Numbered from the stretch's first letter, positions 1 to 8,754 are shown. The stretch: DNA of 20,527 nucleotides from CAIOTO01 sp040389165 (GCA_040389165.1 JAZKAK010000034.1:1-20527), one strand, 5' to 3'. Translations and numbers: made by a program. Notes: generated by a model not told the origin, from the sequence alone.

Positions 1-52
1 CGCCTCCGCGGGAATGACAAGGGTGGAGTGACAAAAAGTGACGGGTAGCATG
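1..52 (-). repeat. Partial copy of the MITE-like repeat, cut by the window start
   Basis: The first 52 bases are the reverse complement of one arm of the complete element at 8592-8754, ending in the same terminal sequence gtgacgggtagcatg at 38-52. The copy is cut by the window edge inside the GC-rich core, at almost the same place as the copy at the other end of the window. Its outer end faces into the window. No coding capacity is visible. Confidence 0.9.
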
Positions 53-92
53 GTGCGAAATAGCAGCGGCCCACGCCCCTTCACCTTGTTTG

Positions 93-121
93 TTGAATTA
101 ATTCGTAAAACCCCGCATAAT
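93..121 (+). promoter_or_regulatory. Probable sigma-70-type promoter of tssL-tssM
   Basis: A -35-like TTGAAT (93-98) is followed by a 17-bp spacer and a -10-like CATAAT (116-121). Transcription would start near 128, leaving a leader of about 110 nt that contains the palindrome at 147-226. Recognised by eye from consensus spacing; no experimental support. Confidence 0.5.
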
Positions 122-146
122 TAATAAAAATTTAACTAATTTCCCT

Positions 147-226
147 CGTCATCAGAAAGAGCCACGCTCAGTGATGATCCAGGGCTTACTTCTAGATGAC
201 CACGCTCTCTCGTGAGCAACATGACG
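147..226. repeat. Imperfect palindromic repeat (REP-like), copy 1, in the tssL leader
   Basis: An approximately 80-bp imperfect inverted repeat. The outer arms are CGTCAT (147-152) and ATGACG (221-226). The inner arms are gtgatgatccag and ctagatgaccac. The same architecture (CGTCA outer ends, GATCCAG...CTGGATC core) recurs at 11829-11913, and the core alone at 13038-13070. It resembles the widespread bacterial palindromic repeats that begin CGTCAT. It ends 13 nt before the tssL start, so its transcript could fold just upstream of the ribosome binding site. Confidence 0.7.
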
Positions 227-239
227 GCTGGGGATTTGA

Positions 240-1064
240 ATGACAAACATACGAACATCTTGCCTTAATAACAGTCCGTTATTGCAGTGTTTCCATAGCT
301 TTTATTACGAGATTCTTCGTTTAAAAGAACGCGCTTTGCGTTATGGAGAAAGCGATGTGCAACGTGACGCAGATGAATTATATTCCCAAACAACCATTAG
401 TCGCGTCGAAGAAATCCAAGAACGACTCAAGACCTCACTCGAAGAACAAGGCGAAAGCTACGCGCGAATAACAGGCGGTGTTAGCACATCACTCTTCTCT
501 GATGCGCAGTACATCATGGTTGTGCTCGCGGATGAAATTTTCTTAAATCTCACGTGGGTGGGTGCAAAGGAATGGCGCCTGTCATTGCTAGAGGGTCAAC
601 TTTTTCAAACGCAAATTGCCGGTGAACTGTTTTTCAAGAAAATCGATGCACTGTTTGATGCACATAATGCAACACGTTATGAATTAGGACAGCTTTATCT
701 AATGGCGCTCAGCCTTGGATTTCGCGGGCATTATCGCACACACGATACGTCAAACCGCGTACATTGGTACCAAGATCAGCTCTATAAAATGTGCTGCCAA
801 GACCCCACATACCTTTTTAGCGCCACCAACACAAAGGCGCTCTTTCAAGAATGTTACGAACATACATTAAATGAATCGCCAGGGCGGGGCTTGCCCGACC
901 TTAGAACATGGGGCATTTATGGATTATGCGTGTTCTTAATTTATATTTTCATATCGTACATCGTTTGGTATCGTATCGCGTTTGAAATGCATCGCGATTT
1001 ATATACACTTTTTTCTCAAACCGTCATGCACCACGGACCCGATCGGAACGCCCATGGCAGATAG
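240..1064 (+). CDS. tssL: T6SS inner-membrane protein TssL (IcmH/DotU family)
   Basis: A 274-residue DotU/IcmH family protein. In the T6SS membrane complex TssL binds TssM and anchors the baseplate to the inner membrane. Family hallmarks visible are ADEIFLNLTW (97-106), the LLEGQLFQTQIAGELFF stretch (116-132) and the ELGQLYL...GFRGHYR block (148-166), followed by one C-terminal membrane helix (about 225-245) that makes it a tail-anchored protein. There is no C-terminal OmpA-like peptidoglycan-binding domain, so this is the short form. The ATG at 240 follows a purine-rich ctgggga. The stop overlaps the proposed tssM start by 11 nt, so the two genes are probably translationally coupled. IcmH of a type IVB system is the alternative, but the partner TssM favours T6SS. 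Confidence 0.94.
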   Translation: MTNIRTSCLNNSPLLQCFHSFYYEILRLKERALRYGESDVQRDADELYSQTTISRVEEIQERLKTSLEEQGESYARITGGVSTSLFSDAQYIMVVLADEIFLNLTWVGAKEWRLSLLEGQLFQTQIAGELFFKKIDALFDAHNATRYELGQLYLMALSLGFRGHYRTHDTSNRVHWYQDQLYKMCCQDPTYLFSATNTKALFQECYEHTLNESPGRGLPDLRTWGIYGLCVFLIYIFISYIVWYRIAFEMHRDLYTLFSQTVMHHGPDRNAHGR

Positions 1065-4000
1065 CTTGCTCGATCGATTCAGGCATTTTTTAAATAGCAT
1101 ACGCATCGGCTTTCAATCTGTGCCGCTGACATTATGGTTGCTCTTTATCAGCATACTTGTCATTGTCTTGATTCTTCTTTTTATCATGTATGTGTCGAAC
1201 AAAAAGACAGAAATCAATCGTGACAAAGAGCCTACCCTTGATACAGGCGCGGCAAACGATTCCGATAAGATCCCCTATGACGAAGCCGAACGCATGCCGC
1301 CCATTGGTGGCTGGATCAGTGAGTTTTTATCACGCAGAGGGTACTTTCACGTTGGCGAATTAAGTTTATCTTTTTTACGCGCGATTGCGTTTTTAAAAGA
1401 AACAGTTCGAACGTACAATTATAAATATCAACTGCCTTGGTTTCTTGTTTTGGGCACAGAAGGTTCTGGAAAATCCAGTTTATTTGAGAATGCCGGACTT
1501 CATTTACCCCTCGGACAACCTGACTTTGCAAAAGGAAAAGCCAATCCAGATTGCCGCTGGTGGTTTTTATCTAGCGGCGTATTCATCGAACCGCGTGGTG
1601 ATTTGTTCATTCAAAAAGACACACTTCGGTCAAAAGAAAAACTATGGCGATCATTGATTCTTTTACTGACACGCTATCGTCCGGCGCGCCCCATTAATGG
1701 AATCATCCTGACCATTTCAGCAGCTGAATTGTACGGCAAAGATAAAGAATCGCTTGACCATATCCATCAACGTGCTGAACTCATCGCGTCAAAATTGTCA
1801 GCGGCACAAGCGTCTATTGGGCTTCGCATCCCTGTATATGTTGTTGTGACAAAAACCGATAAAGTCCCAGGATTTCAAAGTTTTTCCCGGCATATCCCCC
1901 TAAAAAACAGACAAGACATGTTTGGCTGGTCGAACCCGTATACGTTATCAACGGCGTATTCTCAAAACTGGATCAACGAAGCCTTTGCGAACATGTCAAA
2001 TCAGCTTCATCAACATCGCCTTGATATTTTTGCCCATTCAGGCGCTTTGCTTAACGCGCATCATGAAACAAATGATGGTGTATTTGTGTTTCCGAGCGAA
2101 CTTGAAAAACTGAAAGATCCGCTATCGCTTTATATCAATGCACTCTTCAAACCATCCGCGTATCAAGATGGCTTTGTGTTTCGTGGTCTCTATTTTACCG
2201 GCGACGCAGGTGTCGATCCCCTGTCACCAATCCCTCTTAAGGCAGACTCGTTTTTACGCGATCATGAATCCTATGACCTTTATGACATTACCGTCATTCC
2301 GTTGCCTTTTGATCCTGAAACCATTCGATTGGAATCCCATGAAGAGAATGCAACAGCGACAATTACGAACCCCACGGTATCGGTTGACCTTAAACGTGAC
2401 CTAAAGCTTATTTACGTGACTGACCTGTTTTTACGTAAAATCGCGTACGAACCAGGTCTTGCAAAACCCTTAAGACAACGACTCATGTCACTTAACCGCA
2501 GCATAATTGTGGCAAAGATCATTACAGGCGTCTTTGTCGTTTTTGGCAGCTATGGTCTTTTTAACGCGTATGATACGTTTTCGAAAAGTCGCAATAATAT
2601 AACCCCTGTCTTGGCAAACATGAATATTGTTTTGCACGAGATTAAAATTGATAAGAAAAATGCGTCACGCAGAGCCTATAAAACCGCCGATCAATTCAAT
2701 TTATATACACACCAAATCATTGATATGATGATGCAATTACAAAAGACAGATCTGTTTTCCATTTTTGTGCCAGCATCCTGGTTTAGCCATCTCAATGAAG
2801 ATTTACATCAATCACTTAAAGTTGCCTTTCAAGAAATCATCATACGATCCATTGCCAATGGGCTTGCTGTTCGTGCGCAAGAGCTGCTTTATCTACGGCC
2901 AACACCAGACGATTTTTCGAAAAACATCACCCAACTTTTGCTGCCATTACGAAGCCCTGAATTTTTAATTTTGCAACGATACATCACTGGATTAACCGAT
3001 CTTGGAAACCACGTATCCATGTTTAATTCACTTAAAGTCACCGGTGATCCAGAACAATTAAAAGCGCTCATTGCCTATACCTTTAAATGCGAATTGCCGG
3101 ACGATTTCTGGCAACATTACAAAGTATTTAGAAACATGCTGCGGGAAACAAAATTGAGCCCGCTTCATCTTGAAACATTTCAGCATGTCGCACGCGAAAC
3201 GCTTGATGTCTTGTTCGAGAATTTTACAAATGCCATTTTCTCGAATCAAATTCCAAACAGCCTGCCATCACGCCTGAACGAATTCTTAGCAAGCTTAAGC
3301 CAGCAAAAAACACATCATTTGCCTGATCTTAACTATTTACGCGAAGTAAGCTTGCAGCTGGCAAAAACACGGCCGCTTATCGGTGAAACAGGAAAATCAT
3401 GGCTTGATCAGTCTTATTTTAAACCCGGGAAAGAACTGGAAATTCTGTTTGACCAAATAGACACATCACGCTTATTCGGAAAAGAAGTCACGCAGTATCT
3501 TGTCGATAAAGCAGCACTTGGCTTTGGAAGTTTAAAACTGCAATTACTCGCACTCAATGCAATCATATTAAGTCCCAAAACGACAGGCCCTATCGCGCCA
3601 CTTGTCGCCGCAAAAGCAGATGAGAATAATTACCCCTCAAAGGGAATTTTAGAAATCGAGCATTGCCTTTCAGCCTTGTTATCTGAAAACTACATGGCTG
3701 CACCAACGCACTTTAGCTTTACGACGACGACCCCTAAAGGGAAAATTATCTACTGGGATCCAAAGCTCATTGATATTGCGTATGATATGAGCAAAGCATT
3801 TGACGATTTTTCAGGGAAACAAATCTCAACATTTCCGATTGTGCTACAGGAAAATCTAAAACTACTCGCGCGCCAAAGCCTGCAAGAAAATGTCATCAGT
3901 CTGCTGAGCCAAGCGCAGAACTTTATGGATTTACCCGAGAGTAATAACGTCAACGCAGCCGAAGAAATCTTACGTGCAAAGATCAATGATTTCAATGCGT

Positions 4001-5649
4001 CGGCTCCCAAATTCATAAAACTGCTTTCAATCTTAAATAAAGATAGCGTGGGAATTGCCTTTACTGATTTACGCGCGTTGCTTATTGAAAATTCCTTTTG
4101 GTTACTGGATAACGTTAAAAAGATACTGACGGCCAAAAACCCGTATGCGGTTAAAGACTTTTCATTCTCGTGGTGGAATGGCAAGCCAGGCGCGGCCTTT
4201 ACCGGCTTTTCCGTACGTGATTCGGCTGACCTGAAATCGTATATGACACTGCAAAACCAACTCATTCAAAAAATTGCGCTTGATTTCGCCAAGCCACTTG
4301 TCATGTTCTTGCAATCGCCTGTGTTTGCGAATGGCACAGAAAAGCAAGCCACACTGCGCAAATGGATACGCGTTGTCGAACAAATGGAAAGCTATGCTAA
4401 CCGTATTCCTGGCAATTCCGTGCAAAACTTACATGATTTTGTGACCAAGGATCTTGCGATGATGGACGCCAAGGGGATCTTGGAACATATTTCAATCAAT
4501 GACCTCAACCAAGAATCAGGCGATTTCTTTACCGAAACATTAACCGCGCTTAAAAAAGGTGCGCGATCACGTGCAGAGATTTTGCATCGCCAACAAGCCG
4601 TGGCAACCTATGCAAAACTGGCATTGTATTTCAATCAAAACCTTAAAGGGAAATTCCCGTTTGTCACATCTAATTTAAGCCTGGTTACTGAAGAAGCCGA
4701 CCCAGAAAGTATACGTGAATTTTATCGTCTCTATAACGAGGTTGGCGGCAGCACAGAGGCAGCGCTTGACCAGCTTTATCAATTAGGAAGCGTCATGAAA
4801 AACGGAACACAGTTCTTACAATCAATGGATACGCTGAAGCAATTTTTCACCACGTTTCTTGATCCATCGGGCGCCATGCCTGTGCCCGCGTTTGATTTCG
4901 CTGTTGATTTCAGGGCTAATCGCAGCAAAGAATCGGGCGCTGATATGGTTGTTGATTGGGTCTTTAAGCCAAACGATATCACCAAAATTGACAAGAATGA
5001 TAAGCTGAAAACAGGACGTTGGGTTTTTGGAAACGAAGTCAAATTTACGTTCAGATGGCCAAACGGTGAAAAAATCCTGATCAAACCAGAACGTGATCCG
5101 GCGCAGCCAAATTTGAGCATTGATGGACGCACAGCAACGTTTACGTTCAAAGGAAACTGGGGGCTTTTATGGGCACTTCGTATGCAAGATGCCGGCAAAG
5201 AATATGCGAACGCGCCATCAAAACCGAACCCAACCTTGATGAAATTCACGATTCCAAATGGCCCCAGCAGCACAGCTATTTTGTATAATGCGATCTCGCT
5301 CACCGTACCGTCGTTGTCAGCGCACACAAAAGGGCAAGTCATGCGATTGCCTGATTTCCCAGCGATAGCGCCAGAATTACCAGCGGCAAGTGAATTGTAT
5401 CTGGAAAGAGCCGTGCTCACCGAGGGCATCGTGCAAAATACCGTGCAAGGGGTAACGACAATAAGCGCAGGTTCAGGTGCGTCAACACATGGCGCGGGGA
5501 ATGGGTCAACGTCTAACGCAGGAAATGCACACGCCGCGACGGCGACGAGCCCAGCCAAAGGAAACTCATCCGGATCAACAGCGAACGGTACGCATCAACA
5601 AAATAATGCGCATCAACAAAACGGTACACAATCTGCTGTACGTCAGTAA
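1054..5649 (+). CDS. tssM: T6SS membrane-complex protein TssM (IcmF family), long form
   Basis: About 1531 residues from the ATG at 1054; an in-frame ATG at 982 would overlap tssL by 83 nt and is less likely. TssM spans the inner membrane and joins TssL to the outer-membrane lipoprotein TssJ. Visible are an N-terminal hydrophobic segment (about 26-48), a Walker A motif GTEGSGKS (134-141) and a G4-like TKTD (266-269) of the cytoplasmic NTPase domain. Next come FRGLYFTG (376-383), typical of the family, and a further membrane helix (about 484-504) leading into a large periplasmic region. Near the C-terminus is the IcmF_C-type block with FRWPNGEK and GNWGLLWAL. The last 60 or so residues are low-complexity (G, S, N, A, H, Q). 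The protein is long compared with the usual 1100-1200 residues. The stop lies 1 bp from the stop of the convergent gene at 5651. No other T6SS gene is present in the window. Confidence 0.96.
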   Translation: MADSLLDRFRHFLNSIRIGFQSVPLTLWLLFISILVIVLILLFIMYVSNKKTEINRDKEPTLDTGAANDSDKIPYDEAERMPPIGGWISEFLSRRGYFHVGELSLSFLRAIAFLKETVRTYNYKYQLPWFLVLGTEGSGKSSLFENAGLHLPLGQPDFAKGKANPDCRWWFLSSGVFIEPRGDLFIQKDTLRSKEKLWRSLILLLTRYRPARPINGIILTISAAELYGKDKESLDHIHQRAELIASKLSAAQASIGLRIPVYVVVTKTDKVPGFQSFSRHIPLKNRQDMFGWSNPYTLSTAYSQNWINEAFANMSNQLHQHRLDIFAHSGALLNAHHETNDGVFVFPSELEKLKDPLSLYINALFKPSAYQDGFVFRGLYFTGDAGVDPLSPIPLKADSFLRDHESYDLYDITVIPLPFDPETIRLESHEENATATITNPTVSVDLKRDLKLIYVTDLFLRKIAYEPGLAKPLRQRLMSLNRSIIVAKIITGVFVVFGSYGLFNAYDTFSKSRNNITPVLANMNIVLHEIKIDKKNASRRAYKTADQFNLYTHQIIDMMMQLQKTDLFSIFVPASWFSHLNEDLHQSLKVAFQEIIIRSIANGLAVRAQELLYLRPTPDDFSKNITQLLLPLRSPEFLILQRYITGLTDLGNHVSMFNSLKVTGDPEQLKALIAYTFKCELPDDFWQHYKVFRNMLRETKLSPLHLETFQHVARETLDVLFENFTNAIFSNQIPNSLPSRLNEFLASLSQQKTHHLPDLNYLREVSLQLAKTRPLIGETGKSWLDQSYFKPGKELEILFDQIDTSRLFGKEVTQYLVDKAALGFGSLKLQLLALNAIILSPKTTGPIAPLVAAKADENNYPSKGILEIEHCLSALLSENYMAAPTHFSFTTTTPKGKIIYWDPKLIDIAYDMSKAFDDFSGKQISTFPIVLQENLKLLARQSLQENVISLLSQAQNFMDLPESNNVNAAEEILRAKINDFNASAPKFIKLLSILNKDSVGIAFTDLRALLIENSFWLLDNVKKILTAKNPYAVKDFSFSWWNGKPGAAFTGFSVRDSADLKSYMTLQNQLIQKIALDFAKPLVMFLQSPVFANGTEKQATLRKWIRVVEQMESYANRIPGNSVQNLHDFVTKDLAMMDAKGILEHISINDLNQESGDFFTETLTALKKGARSRAEILHRQQAVATYAKLALYFNQNLKGKFPFVTSNLSLVTEEADPESIREFYRLYNEVGGSTEAALDQLYQLGSVMKNGTQFLQSMDTLKQFFTTFLDPSGAMPVPAFDFAVDFRANRSKESGADMVVDWVFKPNDITKIDKNDKLKTGRWVFGNEVKFTFRWPNGEKILIKPERDPAQPNLSIDGRTATFTFKGNWGLLWALRMQDAGKEYANAPSKPNPTLMKFTIPNGPSSTAILYNAISLTVPSLSAHTKGQVMRLPDFPAIAPELPAASELYLERAVLTEGIVQNTVQGVTTISAGSGASTHGAGNGSTSNAGNAHAATATSPAKGNSSGSTANGTHQQNNAHQQNGTQSAVRQ

Positions 5650-5650
5650 G

Positions 5651-6994
5651 CTAGAACTTCGTGAAGCAACTTGTGCAAGCTGCAGCACTACGCGGCTCGA
5701 TCTTATGACACATGCTACATTTCTTTGCCTTTCCAGCCGCCACATCTGCAGCATCTTTAGCTTCTTGATCTGCAATGCGAATTCTTTCAGCAGCAGCTGC
5801 TCTTACGACCTCTCTCATATCCCGCAATTCAAGCCTCGCCCGGGTTAATTTATTCGCCATTTCAGTAAACTCAGGCGTCCTCTCTTTACCTTCGCGTTGC
5901 ATCGCTTTTAATTCTTCTTTAATCCCATCGCATGCACTCTCCAATGCTTTCAAATTCCCATTAAAAGATTGACGTTTCGGATCTCGCTTTTGTTTTTGTT
6001 TTTGTTTTTTCTCTACAAAAACCACCTCTGTCGCAAAGCTCGCTTTCTTCTTAAGTCCTTTTCCGACTTTCTCAGGCGCCCTAAAACAAAACGTTTCATG
6101 AATTGGGCCAGGCCTCACTACTTTTTTGTGTGCAATCTCAGCATTCTCCCCGCTGGCTATTAACCTGGCAATCTCTTCTTCTTCCCGTTCAAATTCGTTT
6201 ATTGTTTTACCATCAGCAAAGTAAGCCCCGTAATCAAGCGCACTTGCCGCAGTCGCACTGGCCGCCGCAGCACCTGGATCTCTGATCGGCAATCCACGCC
6301 GATTTCGTTCAGGCATGGTTAATGGCTTTAAATCCGACGAAACCGCACTTGCCGCAGGCGATTTCACTACAGCTGTCTCTGTCAAACCGATTCTTTTCTT
6401 CTGAAGTTTTTTTAATAAATCAATTTTTGCTGATTTCATCAACATTACTTGAACATCACTAGCATAAGGCGTTCTATATACGTTTAATTCCTTTATTCCC
6501 CTAGCATGATCACCTAATGCCTCCGCAAACCACTCCATAAACGATGCATAACTACACCGCATCAACGACTCATCATAACGAGGCGATATACTGTTTCCTG
6601 TAGTCAGGGCGATTGAAAAATCCTGAACATACTCAATAATCTCAAAATGCTTTTTAAGAGCCGAATCTATTGATCCAGGCATCCTAATCGCAAAATCACC
6701 ATAACCCTGATCATGGATTAAAACACCTGCCATGATTGCTTGAAAGATTTGCTTTCTTTCCGAGTCACTCGCATACTTTGTTCTTGAAACGTTACTTGAA
6801 TCCCCGAGTATCATTGTTATACCGTGGGTCTTTACAGCAATATCCGCATCAGCGGGAGTCGTGACAAACAAATCCATCCGCCCCTTATATAAGTCGGTTA
6901 CCTGGTTTACCAGGGTGCCAGAACCGATGGAAAAGCAATTTGTTGCCAACAAAAACGCAATTAACGCAGTTTTTATGTAAAATTTTATATTCAT
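5651..6994 (-). CDS. Secreted protein A: novel module, basic linker, C-terminal four-Cys knuckle
   Basis: A 447-residue protein I do not recognise. Residues 1 to about 24 look like a Sec signal peptide (MNIKFYIK then a hydrophobic core). Residues about 59-172 form a module shared with the proteins at 8891 and 10619: ITMILGDSSNV, then SERKQIFQAIMAGVLIH (78-94), HFEIIEYV (116-123) and MEWFAEALGDHA (153-164). The middle is Ala-rich and then basic with KQKQKQK, followed by a probable coiled coil (about 340-415). The protein ends in CSMCHKIEPRSAAACTSCF, with Cys at 426, 429, 440 and 443, spaced like a small zinc ribbon. It is convergent with tssM and not in an obvious operon. The tract encoding the KQ run is a TTTTTG tandem repeat. 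A cytoplasmic-looking zinc knuckle on an exported protein is odd and could indicate an effector, but no function can be assigned. Confidence 0.85.
   Translation of the reverse strand: MNIKFYIKTALIAFLLATNCFSIGSGTLVNQVTDLYKGRMDLFVTTPADADIAVKTHGITMILGDSSNVSRTKYASDSERKQIFQAIMAGVLIHDQGYGDFAIRMPGSIDSALKKHFEIIEYVQDFSIALTTGNSISPRYDESLMRCSYASFMEWFAEALGDHARGIKELNVYRTPYASDVQVMLMKSAKIDLLKKLQKKRIGLTETAVVKSPAASAVSSDLKPLTMPERNRRGLPIRDPGAAAASATAASALDYGAYFADGKTINEFEREEEEIARLIASGENAEIAHKKVVRPGPIHETFCFRAPEKVGKGLKKKASFATEVVFVEKKQKQKQKRDPKRQSFNGNLKALESACDGIKEELKAMQREGKERTPEFTEMANKLTRARLELRDMREVVRAAAAERIRIADQEAKDAADVAAGKAKKCSMCHKIEPRSAAACTSCFTKF
5988..6010 (+). repeat. Short tandem repeat (TTTTTG) inside the secreted protein A gene
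   Basis: Three consecutive copies of a T-rich hexamer read in frame as alternating Lys/Gln in protein A. Because the unit is 6 bp, slippage by whole units would keep the frame. Confidence 0.7.
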
Positions 6995-7116
6995 GTTATT
7001 TTATCAATTACGTTATTAATAATAACTATAACATAGATCTATTTAATAGTGCATTAATTTCTGCACATTTAATGAAAGTACATGAGTAGCGGAGAGATCG
7101 CAGAGGGCTGCATTAA

Positions 7117-7557
7117 TCAGGATTTAATGAATGGTATAACAACCAATTCCCGGCTCTGCTCATCGATTGTGTGAATATGAATATCAATTCGATCTTGTGG
7201 CAGATGTGCGCCCATACGTTCTGGCCATTCGATGAAACAAAGATGCGCATGCATTGCCTCGATCAAGCCCAGCTCCAGACACTCATCCGGGTCTGTTAAG
7301 CGATACAAGTCGCAATGCCACACCGTTCTTGCGGCAAAAATGTATTCTTGCACCAAGGTAAACGTAGGGCTGGGAACAATCAATTCAGGGTCACCTGATA
7401 AGGCTTGAATGACGCGTCGAATGAACGTTGTCTTACCGGCACCCAAATCGCCCCATAACGCAATGGCGCCGCGTGTGGGCAACGTCGCTGCAAAATCATT
7501 CGCAAAGGCAAGCAGCTCTGGTTCTGTTAAGTGATGGATTTCTTTCGTTTCTGTCAT
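7117..7557 (-). CDS. tsaE: tRNA threonylcarbamoyladenosine biosynthesis ATPase TsaE
   Basis: 146 residues from the ATG at 7557. TsaE is the P-loop ATPase that works with TsaB and TsaD to make t6A37 in ANN-decoding tRNAs. Seen are the Walker A GDLGAGKTT (36-44), SPTFTLVQEY (63-72), HCDLYRL (81-87) and IEWPER (109-114), all characteristic of the family, and the length is normal (E. coli about 153). An upstream GTG at 7575 would add six residues and overlap azlD by 14 nt; neither start has a clear Shine-Dalgarno sequence. It is the last gene of the leftward azlC-azlD-tsaE run, 4 nt from the azlD stop, so it is probably cotranscribed. The tsaB and tsaD genes are not in the window; rimI, often near tsaB, is 8 kb away. 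Confidence 0.96.
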   Translation of the reverse strand: MTETKEIHHLTEPELLAFANDFAATLPTRGAIALWGDLGAGKTTFIRRVIQALSGDPELIVPSPTFTLVQEYIFAARTVWHCDLYRLTDPDECLELGLIEAMHAHLCFIEWPERMGAHLPQDRIDIHIHTIDEQSRELVVIPFIKS

Positions 7558-7561
7558 AGCA

Positions 7562-7885
7562 TCAAAACGTAACACAATAGGCCAAAATGAAAAAGCAAAT
7601 GGCCATCATGAAACTTTTCGCAAGCGACGACGTGCGCCACATAACAACACCAGCAATACCCAACGTCAGTGAACAGATAAGAAACACAAAATGCGCATGT
7701 TTTCCCGCTGGAATTTCCTTAAAAGCCACCGTCCAGATCACTTCCCCCGTAATCAAACAGATGGTGTAATCCAAAAATCGATTCAGCTTTGGGTAATCAC
7801 TTAATGTATTGACGCGTTTGAAAAATGCTGGGGCCGTCCGCAGAAAAAAAGTAACCAGCCCCGCGGTTGCAATCATTTGCCACAT
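7562..7885 (-). CDS. azlD: Branched-chain amino acid export subunit AzlD
   Basis: A 107-residue membrane protein with about four hydrophobic segments and the AzlD-like N-terminus MWQMIATAGLVTFFLR. AzlD is the small subunit that works with AzlC to export branched-chain amino acids or their analogues. I chose the ATG at 7885 because gaggg stands 7-8 nt before it. The open frame runs 15 codons further upstream without a good start, and that extension is cysteine-rich and unlike the family. The gene overlaps azlC by 13 nt, which implies translational coupling. The substrate is inferred from the family. Confidence 0.9.
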   Translation of the reverse strand: MWQMIATAGLVTFFLRTAPAFFKRVNTLSDYPKLNRFLDYTICLITGEVIWTVAFKEIPAGKHAHFVFLICSLTLGIAGVVMWRTSSLAKSFMMAICFFILAYCVTF

Positions 7886-8556
7886 AATTTTCCCTCGATC
7901 TGCACAGCTGCAAAGGCAATGAAAAACCATGCCAATATAAGCAATTGCTTACCAATATAGGCCTCTAACATCGGCGTCGCAAGAATCCCCACCAAAGACA
8001 TGACGATAATCATGGGCTCGGCTTTGCGTTTTACAATCAAACACACAAAATGTGCCGGCAATACAATATGCGCAAGTGCGTTTAAAAACGACCGATGATT
8101 AAGCGCAGCATCCCATGCCAGATAACCAACGGCCGTGAAGAGTATCGCAACAATATACGATGCGCTGACGACGCCCATATAATAGCTCCACGAATCAGCC
8201 ACATTTTTACGCGTTGAATGCACTAAATACGCACTGCTGCACATAAAATACAAAGCAGGCACCTTGAATCGCTTGCCGTGCGGCCATAGCGGTAAAATCA
8301 TTGCGGACATCAAGACAAATTTAAAATTAAGAACGAATATGTTAAGCGCCAATGCCCACAGGGATAAATCTTGATTATCCATGACAAATACCTGGGATGG
8401 CCCCGCAAAGATAGTCGCTGTTAACACGGTGGCCTCGAGCAGAGTTAACCCCTTGGCATTCGAAAGCAATCCCAGGGATGAAAACAGCAGCGTAAAGGCA
8501 ATACAAATAGGAATAGATCCATACAGGCCGAGGGTAAAACTTTTTTTATTCAGCAT
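7873..8556 (-). CDS. azlC: Branched-chain amino acid permease AzlC
   Basis: A 227-residue polytopic membrane protein of the AzlC family. Seen are the N-terminal GSIPICIAFTLLFSSLG (13-29), the TIFAGPSQVFVM block (48-59; compare the family's FAGASQ) and several further hydrophobic segments. It pairs with AzlD as an amino acid exporter in the inner membrane. The ATG at 8556 follows an AT-rich leader without an obvious Shine-Dalgarno sequence. It is the first gene of azlC-azlD-tsaE. A MITE-like element is inserted 35 nt upstream (8592-8754), so any promoter further upstream has been displaced or may be supplied by the element. Confidence 0.94.
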   Translation of the reverse strand: MLNKKSFTLGLYGSIPICIAFTLLFSSLGLLSNAKGLTLLEATVLTATIFAGPSQVFVMDNQDLSLWALALNIFVLNFKFVLMSAMILPLWPHGKRFKVPALYFMCSSAYLVHSTRKNVADSWSYYMGVVSASYIVAILFTAVGYLAWDAALNHRSFLNALAHIVLPAHFVCLIVKRKAEPMIIVMSLVGILATPMLEAYIGKQLLILAWFFIAFAAVQIEGKLCGK

Positions 8557-8583
8557 GGATGCATCAATTTATGTCGTTATAGT

Positions 8584-8590
8584 GTTATAT
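8584..8590 (+). repeat. Left target-site duplication of the MITE-like element
   Basis: GTTATAT, repeated directly at 8755-8761. One extra T separates it from the terminal inverted repeat. Confidence 0.7.
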
Positions 8591-8591
8591 T

Positions 8592-8754
8592 CATGCTACC
8601 CGTCACTTTTTGTCACTCCACCCTTGTCATTCCCGCGGAGGCGGGAATCCAGAAAAGCCCCTTTAAAAACCGTGAGTTTGGGGAGAGCTAAACAGCCTGG
8701 ATCCCCGCCTCCGCGGGAATGACAGTAAGAAAAATAAAAGTGACGGGTAGCATG
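8592..8754. mobile_element. Complete MITE-like palindromic element with 7-bp target duplication
   Basis: A 163-bp element with perfect 19-bp terminal inverted repeats catgctacccgtcactttt (8592-8610 and, inverted, 8736-8754). A second, inner inverted pair of 27 bp (8626-8652 and 8697-8723, one mismatch) contains the GC-rich tcccgcggaggcggga core. The heptamer GTTATAT occurs directly before it (8584-8590, with one extra T) and directly after it (8755-8761), as expected of a target-site duplication. There is no transposase, so movement would need one in trans. Partial copies form both window edges. The GC-rich core resembles the widely distributed gtcattcccgc-type bacterial repeat. Confidence 0.85.

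Noticed and set aside
3750..4265. A 171-codon open frame on the minus strand inside tssM
   Set aside because: Ser/Leu/Phe-rich sequence without motifs, fully covered by tssM; a shadow frame.
4779..5558. A 259-codon open frame on the minus strand inside tssM
   Set aside because: It lies wholly within the well-supported tssM, its protein has no recognisable features, and it mirrors the low-complexity tail and IcmF_C region in another frame.
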